NCBI GenBank assembly: GCA_003021005.1
Contig: PXRI01000017.1
Coordinates: forward strand, 185,542 to 249,541
DNA: 64,000 nt
Source of the DNA: Halobacteriales archaeon QS_1_69_70
Lineage (GTDB): Archaea; Halobacteriota; Halobacteria; Halobacteriales; Haloarculaceae
Direction of reading: 5' to 3'
In this document: piece after piece, positions 8,413 through 16,499 of the stretch
Layout of the letters: every line of letters begins with the position of its first letter
Position numbering within the stretch: the stretch's first letter is position 1
Made by a program: the position numbers and the translations under genes
Notes under the pieces: generated by a model
Told to the model about the DNA's origin: nothing
The model's database searches: none
What the model saw: the letters and a program-made list of their open reading frames with translations, nothing else

Positions 8413-9720
8413 TCACCCGTTGATCGCGGCGTCCAGCGAGTCGATGGCGCCGCCGAGGGTCGCGATGTGCTCGCGCAGGTTGTCGGCGACTGCGCTGGCG
8501 GGGAGTTCGCCGCCCGTGATCTCCTCGAAGAACGCGCCGGCGCTTTCCGTGTAGCCGTCGAGTTCCGCGATCGCCTCGGCCTTTGCCTCCTCGTCGTTGC
8601 CGGCGGCGCCGAGCGCGTAGTCGACGAAGTAGCCGATGTGGTCGCGCCACAGGCTCAGGAACGCATCGCGTTTCTCCTCGCCGGCGATCCCCCCGATGGC
8701 GTCGGCGAGTTCGACGGAGTTGGTGTCCAGCGTACCAGCCGCGGCTTCGAACTCGGCGCTGTCGGGGCCGTGGGCGTAGGCGGTCTTGACCGCGATGCCG
8801 GCCAGGTACACGTGCTCCTGCAGCCCGGCGGTGAGCGTAGCGCGCACCGTCGCTGCCTGGGACTCGGTGTCGCCGCTCAGGTCGAGCGCCGCGGCGAACC
8901 CGCCGGCCAGCGTGGCGCCGCTGCCGACGACGTGGTCGGCGGCGACCTTTAGGTCGTCGAACGCGCTGCCGGAGCCGGCCGCAAAGGAGTCGATGGCGGT
9001 CGTCAGCGTGTCGATGTGGACGTCGAGGCTCTCGGTCACGGCATCGGCGGGGAGTTCACCGTTCGAGATCTCCTCGAAGAACGCGCCGGCGCTGTCGGTG
9101 TAGCCGTCGAGATCCTCGAGTGCGGCCTGGCGGCCCTCGTCGTCGTCCTCGGCGGCGGCGAGAGCGTAGTCGACGAAGTAGCCAATGTGGTCGCGCCAGA
9201 GACTCAGGAACGCCTCGCGGTTGTCGGAGCCGGCGGCCTCGCCGATGACGTCGGCCAGTTCCACGGAGTTTTCGTCCAGTGCCTGTGCGGCGAGGTCGAA
9301 CTCCCCGCTATCGGGACCGAAGCTGTAGGCGGCGTCGACCGCGAGGCCGGCGAGGTAAACGTGCTCCTGCAGCAGCCCGCTGAGCGTCGCGCGCAACCCT
9401 GCCGCTTCGCTGGACGCGTCGCCTTCGAGGTCGGCGCCGGCCACGATACCGCCGGCGAGCACTTCGGCCGACCCATTGACGTGGGCGGCGGCCGTCTTCG
9501 TGTCGGCGTACGGATCGCCGGTGCTTTTGGTCTCGACCGACGACTCCATCTCCTCTTCCTCCTCCGTCGGCGTCGGTTCCGGTGTCATTTCGTCCTCCTC
9601 CGTCGGGGTCGGTGTCCCGTCGTCGGACGACGAACAGCCTGCGAGCGCCGCGATCGCCGTCGCGCCGCTCGTTTTCAGGACCGTGCGTCGGTCGAACCGC
9701 TCGGATGGTCTTTCACCCAT
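8413..9720 (-). CDS. Tat-exported lipoprotein with two tandem helical domains
   Basis: The 435-residue protein begins with a twin-arginine signal (RFDRRTVLKTSGA) ending in a lipobox ALAGC (Cys29), followed by a Thr/Pro/Glu linker. Residues about 72-245 and 253-430 are two copies of one alpha-helical domain. Each has EHVYLAGxAV near its start, NSVELADxIG in the middle, FLSLWRDHIGYFVDYAL, and SAGAFFEEI near its end. The repeats are clearly homologous but not identical, so the duplication is not recent. It would sit on the outer face of the membrane. I know no function; the conserved His, Trp and Asp in LWRDHIG could bind a metal or cofactor. ATG 9720 is chosen because it places the twin arginines near the N-terminus. 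Confidence 0.85.
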   Translation of the reverse strand: MGERPSERFDRRTVLKTSGATAIAALAGCSSSDDGTPTPTEEDEMTPEPTPTEEEEEMESSVETKSTGDPYADTKTAAAHVNGSAEVLAGGIVAGADLEGDASSEAAGLRATLSGLLQEHVYLAGLAVDAAYSFGPDSGEFDLAAQALDENSVELADVIGEAAGSDNREAFLSLWRDHIGYFVDYALAAAEDDDEGRQAALEDLDGYTDSAGAFFEEISNGELPADAVTESLDVHIDTLTTAIDSFAAGSGSAFDDLKVAADHVVGSGATLAGGFAAALDLSGDTESQAATVRATLTAGLQEHVYLAGIAVKTAYAHGPDSAEFEAAAGTLDTNSVELADAIGGIAGEEKRDAFLSLWRDHIGYFVDYALGAAGNDEEAKAEAIAELDGYTESAGAFFEEITGGELPASAVADNLREHIATLGGAIDSLDAAING

Positions 9721-9874
9721 ACCTTCACGTACCCGGATTCGCCCCATGAACGTTCGCCGAACTCCGACCCGACTCCCTCCCAACTTCGTCCCGACCCTGC
9801 CGGAGCCGGGGTTTCCGGCCACGAGATCCGTTCACGATTCGCCCTCTCCTCGTAACTCCGGGACTCCCGGACTA

Positions 9875-10717
9875 TCAGAGGTAGTCGTCGACCAGCAGCG
9901 AAACCCGCTGCCGCGTCTCCCGGCCGATGGCCTCGGCCGGGGTGTTGATGGCGTCCGCCAGCGCGCGGTGACAGGGACACGCCTCGTCCGGGAGCGTCTC
10001 GATGAGTTCCGACAGCACCGTGGCCATCGACGCCTCGTTGGCCGCGGCGTGGCCCAGCACCGTCTCCAGGGACACCGTCTCCTCGTCGTGCCAGACGTCG
10101 TAGTCGGTGACGCCGGCCAGGGGGACGTAGCACATCTCGGCCTCGCGGGCGAGCTGGGCCTCCGGGACGGTGGTCATCCCGATGACGTCGAAGCCGCGGT
10201 CGCGGTAGAACTCGCTTTCGGCCCGCGTGGAGAACTGCGGGCCCTCGATGGTGACGTGGGTGCCGCCCTCGACGACGTCGGCGTCGGTGGCGCCGGCCGC
10301 GTCGGCGAGGTGGGCGGCGAGGCGGGCACAGAACGGCTCGGCCATGGAGACGTGGACGACGATGCCGTCCCCGAAGAACGATCGCGGGCGGTCGCGGGTC
10401 CGGTCGAACAGCTGCTCGGGGACGACGAGCGTCCGCGGCGGCAGCGACTCCCGGAGGCTGCCGACCGCGTTCGTGGCGACGATCTGGTCGACGCCGGCCT
10501 GTTTCAGGGCGTAGACGTTGGCCCGGTAGGGGACGGTGGTCGGGTCGTACTGGTGGTCGCGGCCGTGCCGCGGGAGGAACGCGACCTCGCGGCCGGCGAC
10601 CTCTCCGACCTCCAGTGGCGCGCTCGGCGACCCGAACGGGGTCTGGATGCGGTCCTCGTAGCTGTTCTCGAACCCGAGCGACTCGTAGATGCCGCTGCCG
10701 CCGATGACGCCGAGCAT
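9875..10717 (-). CDS. mtnP: S-methyl-5'-thioadenosine phosphorylase
   Basis: The 280-residue product is a PNP-family phosphorylase that splits methylthioadenosine into adenine and methylthioribose phosphate for methionine salvage. Family marks are the N-terminal GVIGGSGIYE, PRHGRDHQYDP, NAVGSLRE, the substrate motif TIEGPQFSTRAESEFYR, and GMTTVPEAQLAREAEMCY. The protein ends VSLLVDDYL. The ATG at 10717 gives the standard MLGVIGGSG start; the frame upstream is open but unlike the family. It is the last gene of ordinary base composition before the low-G+C island. Confidence 0.94.
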   Translation of the reverse strand: MLGVIGGSGIYESLGFENSYEDRIQTPFGSPSAPLEVGEVAGREVAFLPRHGRDHQYDPTTVPYRANVYALKQAGVDQIVATNAVGSLRESLPPRTLVVPEQLFDRTRDRPRSFFGDGIVVHVSMAEPFCARLAAHLADAAGATDADVVEGGTHVTIEGPQFSTRAESEFYRDRGFDVIGMTTVPEAQLAREAEMCYVPLAGVTDYDVWHDEETVSLETVLGHAAANEASMATVLSELIETLPDEACPCHRALADAINTPAEAIGRETRQRVSLLVDDYL

Positions 10718-11229
10718 GGCGGGCCTTCGACGCGGGGATACTTCGGTGTGTATGTGTATGTGCCGACGGCGGGCGGCGAGTCGACGACGTCGCCCGCAGG
10801 GGGGCGGGCCGGGCAGCGTCAGTTGGCGACCGCGTCCATCTCGACTGCGGGACCCCGATTCGGGCGGGATGGCCCTATCGGACCGCGAGCGGCGTCCAGG
10901 CGACCAGTTGGAGGACGGCGACGAGACCCATCCCGACGACGGCGGGGTACCGGTGGATGACCGTTGATGGCAAAGTCCGCAGGACCAAAATCTCGACCTG
11001 AAGCCATTCGCGTATCGGGAGTGTATCGATAAGCAAATCATCACAACGAACTGCCGACCAGACAAGGGGATTCTAGTTGTACCCGTTATACCGTTCGTCC
11101 GCGGCTCCGAGCAGGTGCTTTTTTGCACGCAGGACGTTATGTCCGTTACTTACGTACCGCCGTAGGTGGGGGCGAACGAATGGCCGTTCTTATGGATCGG
11201 GTCGGGGCGTGGGGCACTACCGTAAATAC
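10718..11229. other. Gene-poor boundary between backbone and island
   Basis: About 500 bases without a convincing gene. A short minus-strand frame (10875-10973, TTG start) encodes a hydrophobic peptide containing AVVGMGLVAVLQLVAWTPL, which could be a tiny membrane protein or the end of a lost gene. From about 10980 the sequence becomes visibly richer in A+T, so the island edge probably lies between there and the insertion sequence at 11230. Confidence 0.45.
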
Positions 11230-11236
11230 GCACTGT

Positions 11237-11915
11237 CTAGTTCAGCACCTCCTCGGCAGGAGTCGCGCCATTTAATGCTTGATTCGGTCGATGTCGGTTG
11301 TAATAGTGCCTGAACCGCCGGAGCCACCGTTTAGCGCTTGATTGACTGCCCCGCCAAAACGAGTGAAAGCGGTCGATCCGCATCGCTACCGTTTGGAACA
11401 ATTATCCATGTGGTTCCGGGTGATATAGTTGAGCTGACCGCTCAATTCGTGGCGAGCGAGGGCAGTCAGGTAGCCACCAGCATCGACGAGAAACTCTGTG
11501 TCGGCGACATCGTGTTTATCAGTGAGGCGCTGGAGAAACGCCGCCTCGGGATCAGTCCCGTGGCGGCTGTAGACATCAACTTCCAAGAGCAACTTCGAGT
11601 CCGTGTCGATCGTGGCGTATAACCACTTCTTTCGCCGTCTACCTCGATTTGTTTCTCGTCAACCGCGACCCGCGACGGCTCCGCCGTCGGTGGGTCGCTT
11701 TGCGTCTCGGCCAACTTTTCTTTCCAGTTCCAGACTGCCTGATGACAGCGATCGACACCCAGCCAGGCTAAGACGCCCTCGAGTTCACGGACCGACAACC
11801 CCATCGAATGAAGTCGAACCGCGAAACAGCGCACGTGTGTCGGCGTGCGCTCGTTCTCCCAAACGTCTTCATCGTCCACCTCCAAATTCTCTTTGAGCAG
11901 GTCTTTGAGTGTCAT
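11237..11915 (-). pseudogene. IS6-like transposase with two frameshifts
   Basis: Translation starts at ATG 11915 (MTLKDLLKENLEV) with a helix-turn-helix region (LSVRELEGVLAWLGVDRCHQ). The first catalytic Asp lies in VAVDEKQIEVDGE. The frame then breaks near 11625 and continues as LYATIDTDSKLLLEVDVYSR to the second Asp in FLVDAGGYL. A second break near 11392 leads to WFQTVAMRIDRFHSFWRGS and the end ATPAEEVLN. The third catalytic residue, normally Glu in RNHxExWF, reads Asp (RNHMDN). Frameshifts plus this change mean the copy cannot transpose by itself. Confidence 0.85.
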
Positions 11916-11957
11916 AGACACACTCACTACCACCTGCTCACTTCTCAAACCCCCTTC

Positions 11958-11970
11958 AACTAGACAGTGC
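11958..11970. repeat. Right terminal inverted repeat of the IS
   Basis: AACTAGACAGTGC is the exact reverse complement of the left end at 11230-11242, giving a 13-bp perfect terminal repeat. Confidence 0.85.
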
Positions 11971-12036
11971 CACAAATCCAAATATGTTATTACACATTCA
12001 TAAAGTTAAACACTCTTGAGTGTTGTAATCGGACCA

Positions 12037-13059
12037 ATGTACTCGATATACCCAAGGGCACGTGAACGAATATATCATTACGTAGGATTCGTTCTTGCGC
12101 TCCATATCGGAGCCCACGCTACACATACCTTCACTCACCTAACAATACCTGTTACTTTACCGACACCGCTGACAGTTTTCACCATCTTCGTGGTCTTCAT
12201 TGCCCCAGTAGGAGGGTTCCTCCTTCTATTAAGAGGAGACAGTCTTTTCGGAGGAATTATCTTCGTCGCATCAATGGCAATCTCACTAGCGTTGGGTGGA
12301 ACCTTCCACTTCGTGTTGCAGAACCCAGATCACGTATCGTCGGTGCCGAATGGAGTCCTGGGATTCACCTTCGAGATGACCGCTGTAGCAGTCGCGTTAA
12401 TCGACTTAGTTGGTAGCATTCTCGGCGGACTGGTGATTTGGGCCCAGACATCGAACCTTCCGGTCTCATTACGACAATCAGGTCGAATCTCCGGTTTACC
12501 AAGTTCCGGGTTTCGACCACTCACCCGATTCACGTATTGGTTCTCGAAGCGAATATTCGGAGAGGTCCCCGAACCTGTGACCATCATGGCACACAATAAC
12601 CAGATATTGTGGGGAACAAGTGCGTTCGAGATGGCACTTGATCGAGCAGGGCACGTCGACGAGCGATTAAAGGAACTTACAGTCCTGAAGGCAGCTAAGG
12701 TAATCGGGTGTGACTTTTGTGTCGACATCGGAACATCCGAAGCTCAGGACTTGGGGATTCCCCATGAACAGCTGGCAGAACTCCACCGGTTCGAAGAGAG
12801 CGATGCGTTCAACGAACTGGAACGGCTAGTCCTTCGGTACGCGGTCGCGGTCTCTACGACACCTACTGACGTGCCCGACGGAATGTATGACGAATTGAGC
12901 ACCAATTTCGATGAAGCCGAGATGGTGGAACTCACTGCCGCTATCGCGTTCGAGAACTACCGTGCGCGGTTTAATCACGCATTCGAGATTAAATCTCAAG
13001 GGTTCTCCGAAGGCGGCCTTTGTCCACGTATGGAGGAGCCACCCACCGTCCAAGAGTAG
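12037..13059 (+). CDS. Membrane protein fused to an AhpD/carboxymuconolactone decarboxylase-like domain
   Basis: From ATG 12037 the product has 340 residues; a TTG at 12016 could add seven. The first 150 or so residues form about four membrane segments (VFTIFVVFIAPVGGFLLLL, FEMTAVAVALIDLVGSILGG). Residues about 170-335 match the CMD/AhpD fold, with MAHNNQILWGTSAFEMALDR, the core helix LKELTVLKAAKVIGCDFC and its Cys225-x-x-Cys228 pair, then IPHEQLAELHRF. Classical AhpD adds a His three residues after the second Cys; here the stretch is CVDIGTS, so the proton relay is altered. Alkylhydroperoxidases and decarboxylases share this fold. Anchoring such a domain to the membrane is unusual and would suit a lipid-soluble substrate. 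A hand count of 12061-12120 gives 29 G+C of 60. Confidence 0.85.
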   Translation: MYSIYPRARERIYHYVGFVLALHIGAHATHTFTHLTIPVTLPTPLTVFTIFVVFIAPVGGFLLLLRGDSLFGGIIFVASMAISLALGGTFHFVLQNPDHVSSVPNGVLGFTFEMTAVAVALIDLVGSILGGLVIWAQTSNLPVSLRQSGRISGLPSSGFRPLTRFTYWFSKRIFGEVPEPVTIMAHNNQILWGTSAFEMALDRAGHVDERLKELTVLKAAKVIGCDFCVDIGTSEAQDLGIPHEQLAELHRFEESDAFNELERLVLRYAVAVSTTPTDVPDGMYDELSTNFDEAEMVELTAAIAFENYRARFNHAFEIKSQGFSEGGLCPRMEEPPTVQE

Positions 13060-13122
13060 CTCTAACCAGGTTAACTGGTGGCCCTTCGTGAAATTGATTT
13101 ATGCATAATCCCTGGTTTTCCC

Positions 13123-14520
13123 TCACGAGGACGGTTGCACGTTCTGGTTCAAACTAAAGAGGTTGTCTGGGTCCCACTCTTCTTTCAGCTCGACGAGGCG
13201 TTCGTAGTTCTCGCCGTACGCGGCCGATATCCGTTCCTCTTCGTCCCGGTCCAGATAATTCGAGTAAACTGCTCCGGTCGCGTACGGAGACATTTCTTCG
13301 TGGAAGTTCCGTGTCCACGCGATCATCTCGTCGTCAGCGTTAGGATCGCCCCAGCCGCTGAAAACACCGAACGTATATGCCGCATTCCGGTGCGGATATG
13401 CGGTTTCTGTCTCGTCAACTTCATTGATAGCACCCCCCATGGGTTCAATAACGATTTGCGTGTACCGACCAGGGAGTGATTCTGTCCGCGAAGCGATCGT
13501 ATCAATCGCTCCCTCCGGCAGCGATTGCAGGTAATGGGACTTCCAGTAGTACCGTTCTCCCCTCGGTTGACCACCATCGAAGAACTGCTGGAGATCCGCG
13601 TATCTCATTGGGTGCACGGCAGCGAATATCGGGTCTCCGAAATCAGCAAATGGCTCGAATTCTGGCCGACCCTTATCTACTGGCCCGGCGTAGCAGGCAA
13701 ACAGTCCCACGACGATCTGACCGTGTAACACCTCGGGGAAGCGTGGTACTTCGGGTACGTGTGCGACAGTCGCGTAGCAAGCGACTTCGTTCGGAGCGTC
13801 GGCCATGAATTCCTTGTAGAAATAAAGCGCATCTTCCGCATCCTCAATGGGGTGGACGACTTGAGCGGTCAACACCTCGGGGCCGACTCCGTGGAGTTCG
13901 AAATTGAAGCATGTGACGATGCCCAAATTCCCACCACCACCCCGAAGTCCCCAGAATAGCCCTGGATTTTCAGCTTCGCTTGCGTGAACGAACTCACCGT
14001 CGGCCGTAACGACGTCTACACCAATCAGGTTGTCCGTGGAAAGCCCAAACTTTCTTGCGAGGTATCCGATACCTCCTCCAAGGGTCAAACCTGCGACACC
14101 GGTAGTCGATATGAATCCGCCAGTCGTAGCCAGGCCGAACGCCTGTGCCTCGTGATCAAAGTCAGCCCACTTCGCACCGGGGCCAACGCGGGCGGTCTCG
14201 GAACTCGGATCGACTCGAACACTATTCATAAGGGATAGGTCGATCAGGATACCGCCATCGCACGTAGACTTGCCCGCGACGTTGTGCCCACCGCCCTTGA
14301 TGGCGAGGAGGCGGTCGTTCTCCCGCGCGTAGTCCACAGCGGCAATTACATCAGCGGTTCCTGTGCATCGGACGATCGCAGCCGGAAACTTGTCGATCAT
14401 CCCATTCCACACGCGCCTCGATTCGTCGTACCCTTCGTCTCCCGGCTCTAGGACACCCCCGTTAATGTGGTGTTCAAGTCTGCCGCTTACGGGTTCTTCC
14501 ACACGGTCATCTGCAGTCAT
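13123..14520 (-). CDS. FAD-dependent oxidoreductase of the berberine bridge enzyme type
   Basis: The product is 465 residues from ATG 14520; a GTG immediately upstream at 14523 is also possible. The PCMH-type FAD domain is clear: KGGGHNVAGKSTCDGGILIDL, then GFISTTGVAGLTLGGGIGYL and LRGGGGNLGIVTCFNFEL. The BBE motif closes the protein (AAYGENYERLVELKEEWDP, NLFSLNQN). The His of GGGH is the usual 8-alpha FAD attachment point. The second anchor of bicovalent members (Cys in RxCxG) is replaced by RVGPGA, so FAD is likely bound once. Such enzymes oxidise alcohols, sugars or C-H bonds next to amines. Substrate unknown; neighbours suggest a role in tailoring a small molecule. TTAATAAT lies about 50 bases upstream. 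Confidence 0.9.
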   Translation of the reverse strand: MTADDRVEEPVSGRLEHHINGGVLEPGDEGYDESRRVWNGMIDKFPAAIVRCTGTADVIAAVDYARENDRLLAIKGGGHNVAGKSTCDGGILIDLSLMNSVRVDPSSETARVGPGAKWADFDHEAQAFGLATTGGFISTTGVAGLTLGGGIGYLARKFGLSTDNLIGVDVVTADGEFVHASEAENPGLFWGLRGGGGNLGIVTCFNFELHGVGPEVLTAQVVHPIEDAEDALYFYKEFMADAPNEVACYATVAHVPEVPRFPEVLHGQIVVGLFACYAGPVDKGRPEFEPFADFGDPIFAAVHPMRYADLQQFFDGGQPRGERYYWKSHYLQSLPEGAIDTIASRTESLPGRYTQIVIEPMGGAINEVDETETAYPHRNAAYTFGVFSGWGDPNADDEMIAWTRNFHEEMSPYATGAVYSNYLDRDEEERISAAYGENYERLVELKEEWDPDNLFSLNQNVQPSS

Positions 14521-14523
14521 CAC

Positions 14524-14835
14524 CTTCTACCCCGAATACTGCGGGCAAAAAACTTCCCCGAGGAAGAATTAATAATAGCGACGAGTGCTCCAATTATAAC
14601 CGGTATTTTATTATGGTACGGTTTGCCCGGTTGTCACTAAGAATATTGTCCTTTCTGGATACGACTAAGGGATCGAAATTCGTCGTACAGCAGATGCTGC
14701 CAACGTAGTCGTGAGACAAACTGCAATCCCGTCGATACATTCCATCCCAAAACCTGTTTCTCGATAGGCGCAGGCGACCGCAGCTTATAACCCCTTAGTA
14801 AAACCGGGTTAGTTGCCTCATTTACAGTTGGAAAA
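14524..14835. other. AT-rich divergent intergenic region
   Basis: Region between divergent genes, noticeably A+T rich (AGAATTAATAATAGCG near 14563). It likely holds promoters for both sides. No reading frame longer than a few dozen codons looks real and no hairpin stands out. Confidence 0.5.
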
Positions 14836-14843
14836 GATATAAG
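14836..14843 (+). promoter_or_regulatory. TATA box for the Tat-like/UbiA gene pair
   Basis: GATATAAG lies 28-35 bases before the ATG at 14871, giving a transcript with almost no leader. Confidence 0.65.
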
Positions 14844-14870
14844 TTACAGGCCCGAGGGGATCGAGTTACC

Positions 14871-15440
14871 ATGCAGCGCAGAAAGATACTCGAGATGAGT
14901 GCAGGGGTACTCGGTGGTAAAGCTATCGGAGTCGATGATGTCGACCTCCCAGACGCTTCCCAGGGGGAAACCCCGGACATGTCAAGTGGCCGTGAGTTCT
15001 CCCTCACCGCCGAAGGATCGGGAGACCTGGACATGATCGTGCCTGGGGATAAGGAGACGAATAGAGCTGTCTTGGTGAACCTCTACGGGAAAGTCGAAGG
15101 CTGGTTCGAAGGTGGTCTTGAAGGGCGGTTGCTAGGAGGCCTCGGCGAGACACCTATCCCGTTCTCCACCGAGATGAAGCTTAGTCGACCGGAGAAAACA
15201 GCCATGGCCCATACAAGTGAATACTACTGCGTCCTGGAAGGTGTGATTACCGAATGCTGCGGCCAGAGTTTCCATGCTCACGGTAATTTCCAATCGGTTA
15301 TCTCAACTGGGGAATTCAACGGAACCCACATCAAAGGGGAAGTCCACACTGACACAGACATCGGTTGGCCGATGAAAGCAAGTATCAAGGGCGTGCAACT
15401 GCCCGGCGAATCCCCTGCAGCTACTCACGTAGAAACGTAG
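14871..15440 (+). CDS. Unknown protein with Tat-like N-terminus, paired with UbiA
   Basis: The 189-residue product starts MQRRKILEMSAGVLGGKAIG, resembling a short twin-arginine signal with a weak hydrophobic part, so export is uncertain. The rest is soluble and beta-rich, with a Gly-rich stretch (WFEGGLEGRLLGGLGETPIP) and the cysteines CVLEGVITECCGQSFHAHGN. The CC pair followed by two histidines could bind a metal. I recognise no family. It ends six bases before the prenyltransferase gene, so the two are very likely co-transcribed and may act on the same lipid-soluble compound; that link is inferred from position. Confidence 0.75.
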   Translation: MQRRKILEMSAGVLGGKAIGVDDVDLPDASQGETPDMSSGREFSLTAEGSGDLDMIVPGDKETNRAVLVNLYGKVEGWFEGGLEGRLLGGLGETPIPFSTEMKLSRPEKTAMAHTSEYYCVLEGVITECCGQSFHAHGNFQSVISTGEFNGTHIKGEVHTDTDIGWPMKASIKGVQLPGESPAATHVET

Positions 15441-15446
15441 GACCTT

Positions 15447-16382
15447 ATGCCCTCAAGAGTATTTTCTACTATAGGTAATAGTGGTAACATCATCCGAGGG
15501 CTGTGGCAGCTGTTTCGCATCAAACCGACGGTATCCTGGGGGTTCTCGTCGTTCGCTCTGGGTGTGGGGGTGGCCGTGGCCAGAGCGGGCACCGACGTGA
15601 ATCTGCTTGACGGGCTACTGATGTTCACCCTCGTGGGATTATCATTGGGCATCGCCAGTACCGGACTGAACGACGCCTACGACTGGATCACAGGGACCGA
15701 CAAGATGAGCATCGCCAAAGGGACCGGAGGTAGCCGCGTCATCCCTGAGGGGAAGATGTCGCTCAAGCAGGTCATCCTCACGGCGGTATTTTCCCTGGTC
15801 GCTATGTTAGCCATCGGGGCACACCTCGTCCTGCAGCAAGGGCGACCGATGCTCCTTGTCGTCGCTGTGGGCATACTCGCTCCCGTAGCGTATTCGGTCC
15901 CCCCGTTGAAGATGGGCTATCGGCCTTTTAACGAGCTCGTCGTCGGAGTTCCAGCTCTAATCTGTGTCGTAGTCGGGGCTGACGTGGCATTAACCGGGGA
16001 TTGGTCATGGCTCGCCGTCGGTCTCGGATTCGTCCACGCGATGTTCGGCATCTCTTGGTTCATCGTGTCACGGGTCCCGGATTACGAACCGGACAAGCAG
16101 GCCGGAAAGATTACGTCCGTCGTCTACTTGGGCCGTGACAACGCATCGCTGTTGTCTGGGATTTATGCGAGCATCGCCATCACGCCGGTACCATTCCTCG
16201 CGGTGGAGTTCACGCCGGCGATTGTCGTTTCGGTCGTCGCTTGGTTCGCCTTGGTCCTGGGGGTTTTCAAGCTGGAGCCCTACAATCCCGAACACGCATC
16301 GCGACTGCGGCTGCGGAATATGCACATCACCACGGCCCACGGCTTTGGTATGAGTATTCTACTCCCGTTGATGGGCGTGTGA
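15447..16382 (+). CDS. UbiA-family prenyltransferase
   Basis: The 311-residue integral membrane protein has about nine hydrophobic segments. The first Asp-rich motif is GLNDAYDWITGTDK (NDxxD...D) near residue 75 and the second is VPDYEPDKQAGKIT near 210. Both bind the magnesium-diphosphate of a prenyl donor. Family members attach prenyl chains to aromatic acceptors (menaquinone, ubiquinone, heme) or make lipids such as digeranylgeranylglyceryl phosphate. A separate UbiA homologue occurs at 32033-32929 in the backbone; this island copy sits among flavin oxidases and anthranilate genes, which favours an unusual aromatic acceptor. That acceptor is inferred. Confidence 0.9.
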   Translation: MPSRVFSTIGNSGNIIRGLWQLFRIKPTVSWGFSSFALGVGVAVARAGTDVNLLDGLLMFTLVGLSLGIASTGLNDAYDWITGTDKMSIAKGTGGSRVIPEGKMSLKQVILTAVFSLVAMLAIGAHLVLQQGRPMLLVVAVGILAPVAYSVPPLKMGYRPFNELVVGVPALICVVVGADVALTGDWSWLAVGLGFVHAMFGISWFIVSRVPDYEPDKQAGKITSVVYLGRDNASLLSGIYASIAITPVPFLAVEFTPAIVVSVVAWFALVLGVFKLEPYNPEHASRLRLRNMHITTAHGFGMSILLPLMGV

Positions 16383-16499
16383 CCCTACCTCCATCCGAAC
16401 CCATACCGCAACCGCCCGGTCACGTTCACTCCGGTCCGGTTCAATGAAATCCGGGCTCGAACGAGACTTGGTGGGGGGTGGTTTGCGTTGCTCCGAAGC

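Larger units (their letters stand above)
11230..11970 (-). mobile_element. Decayed IS6-like insertion sequence
   Basis: Terminal inverted repeats GCACTGTCTAGTT (11230-11242) and its complement AACTAGACAGTGC (11958-11970) bound 741 bp holding one transposase frame. The size, the small DDE transposase and the ends fit haloarchaeal IS6-like elements. The transposase stop codon lies within the left terminal repeat. Flanks GTAAATAC and CACAAATC are not the 8-bp direct repeats expected for this family, so the element has either recombined or decayed at its edges. Confidence 0.82.
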
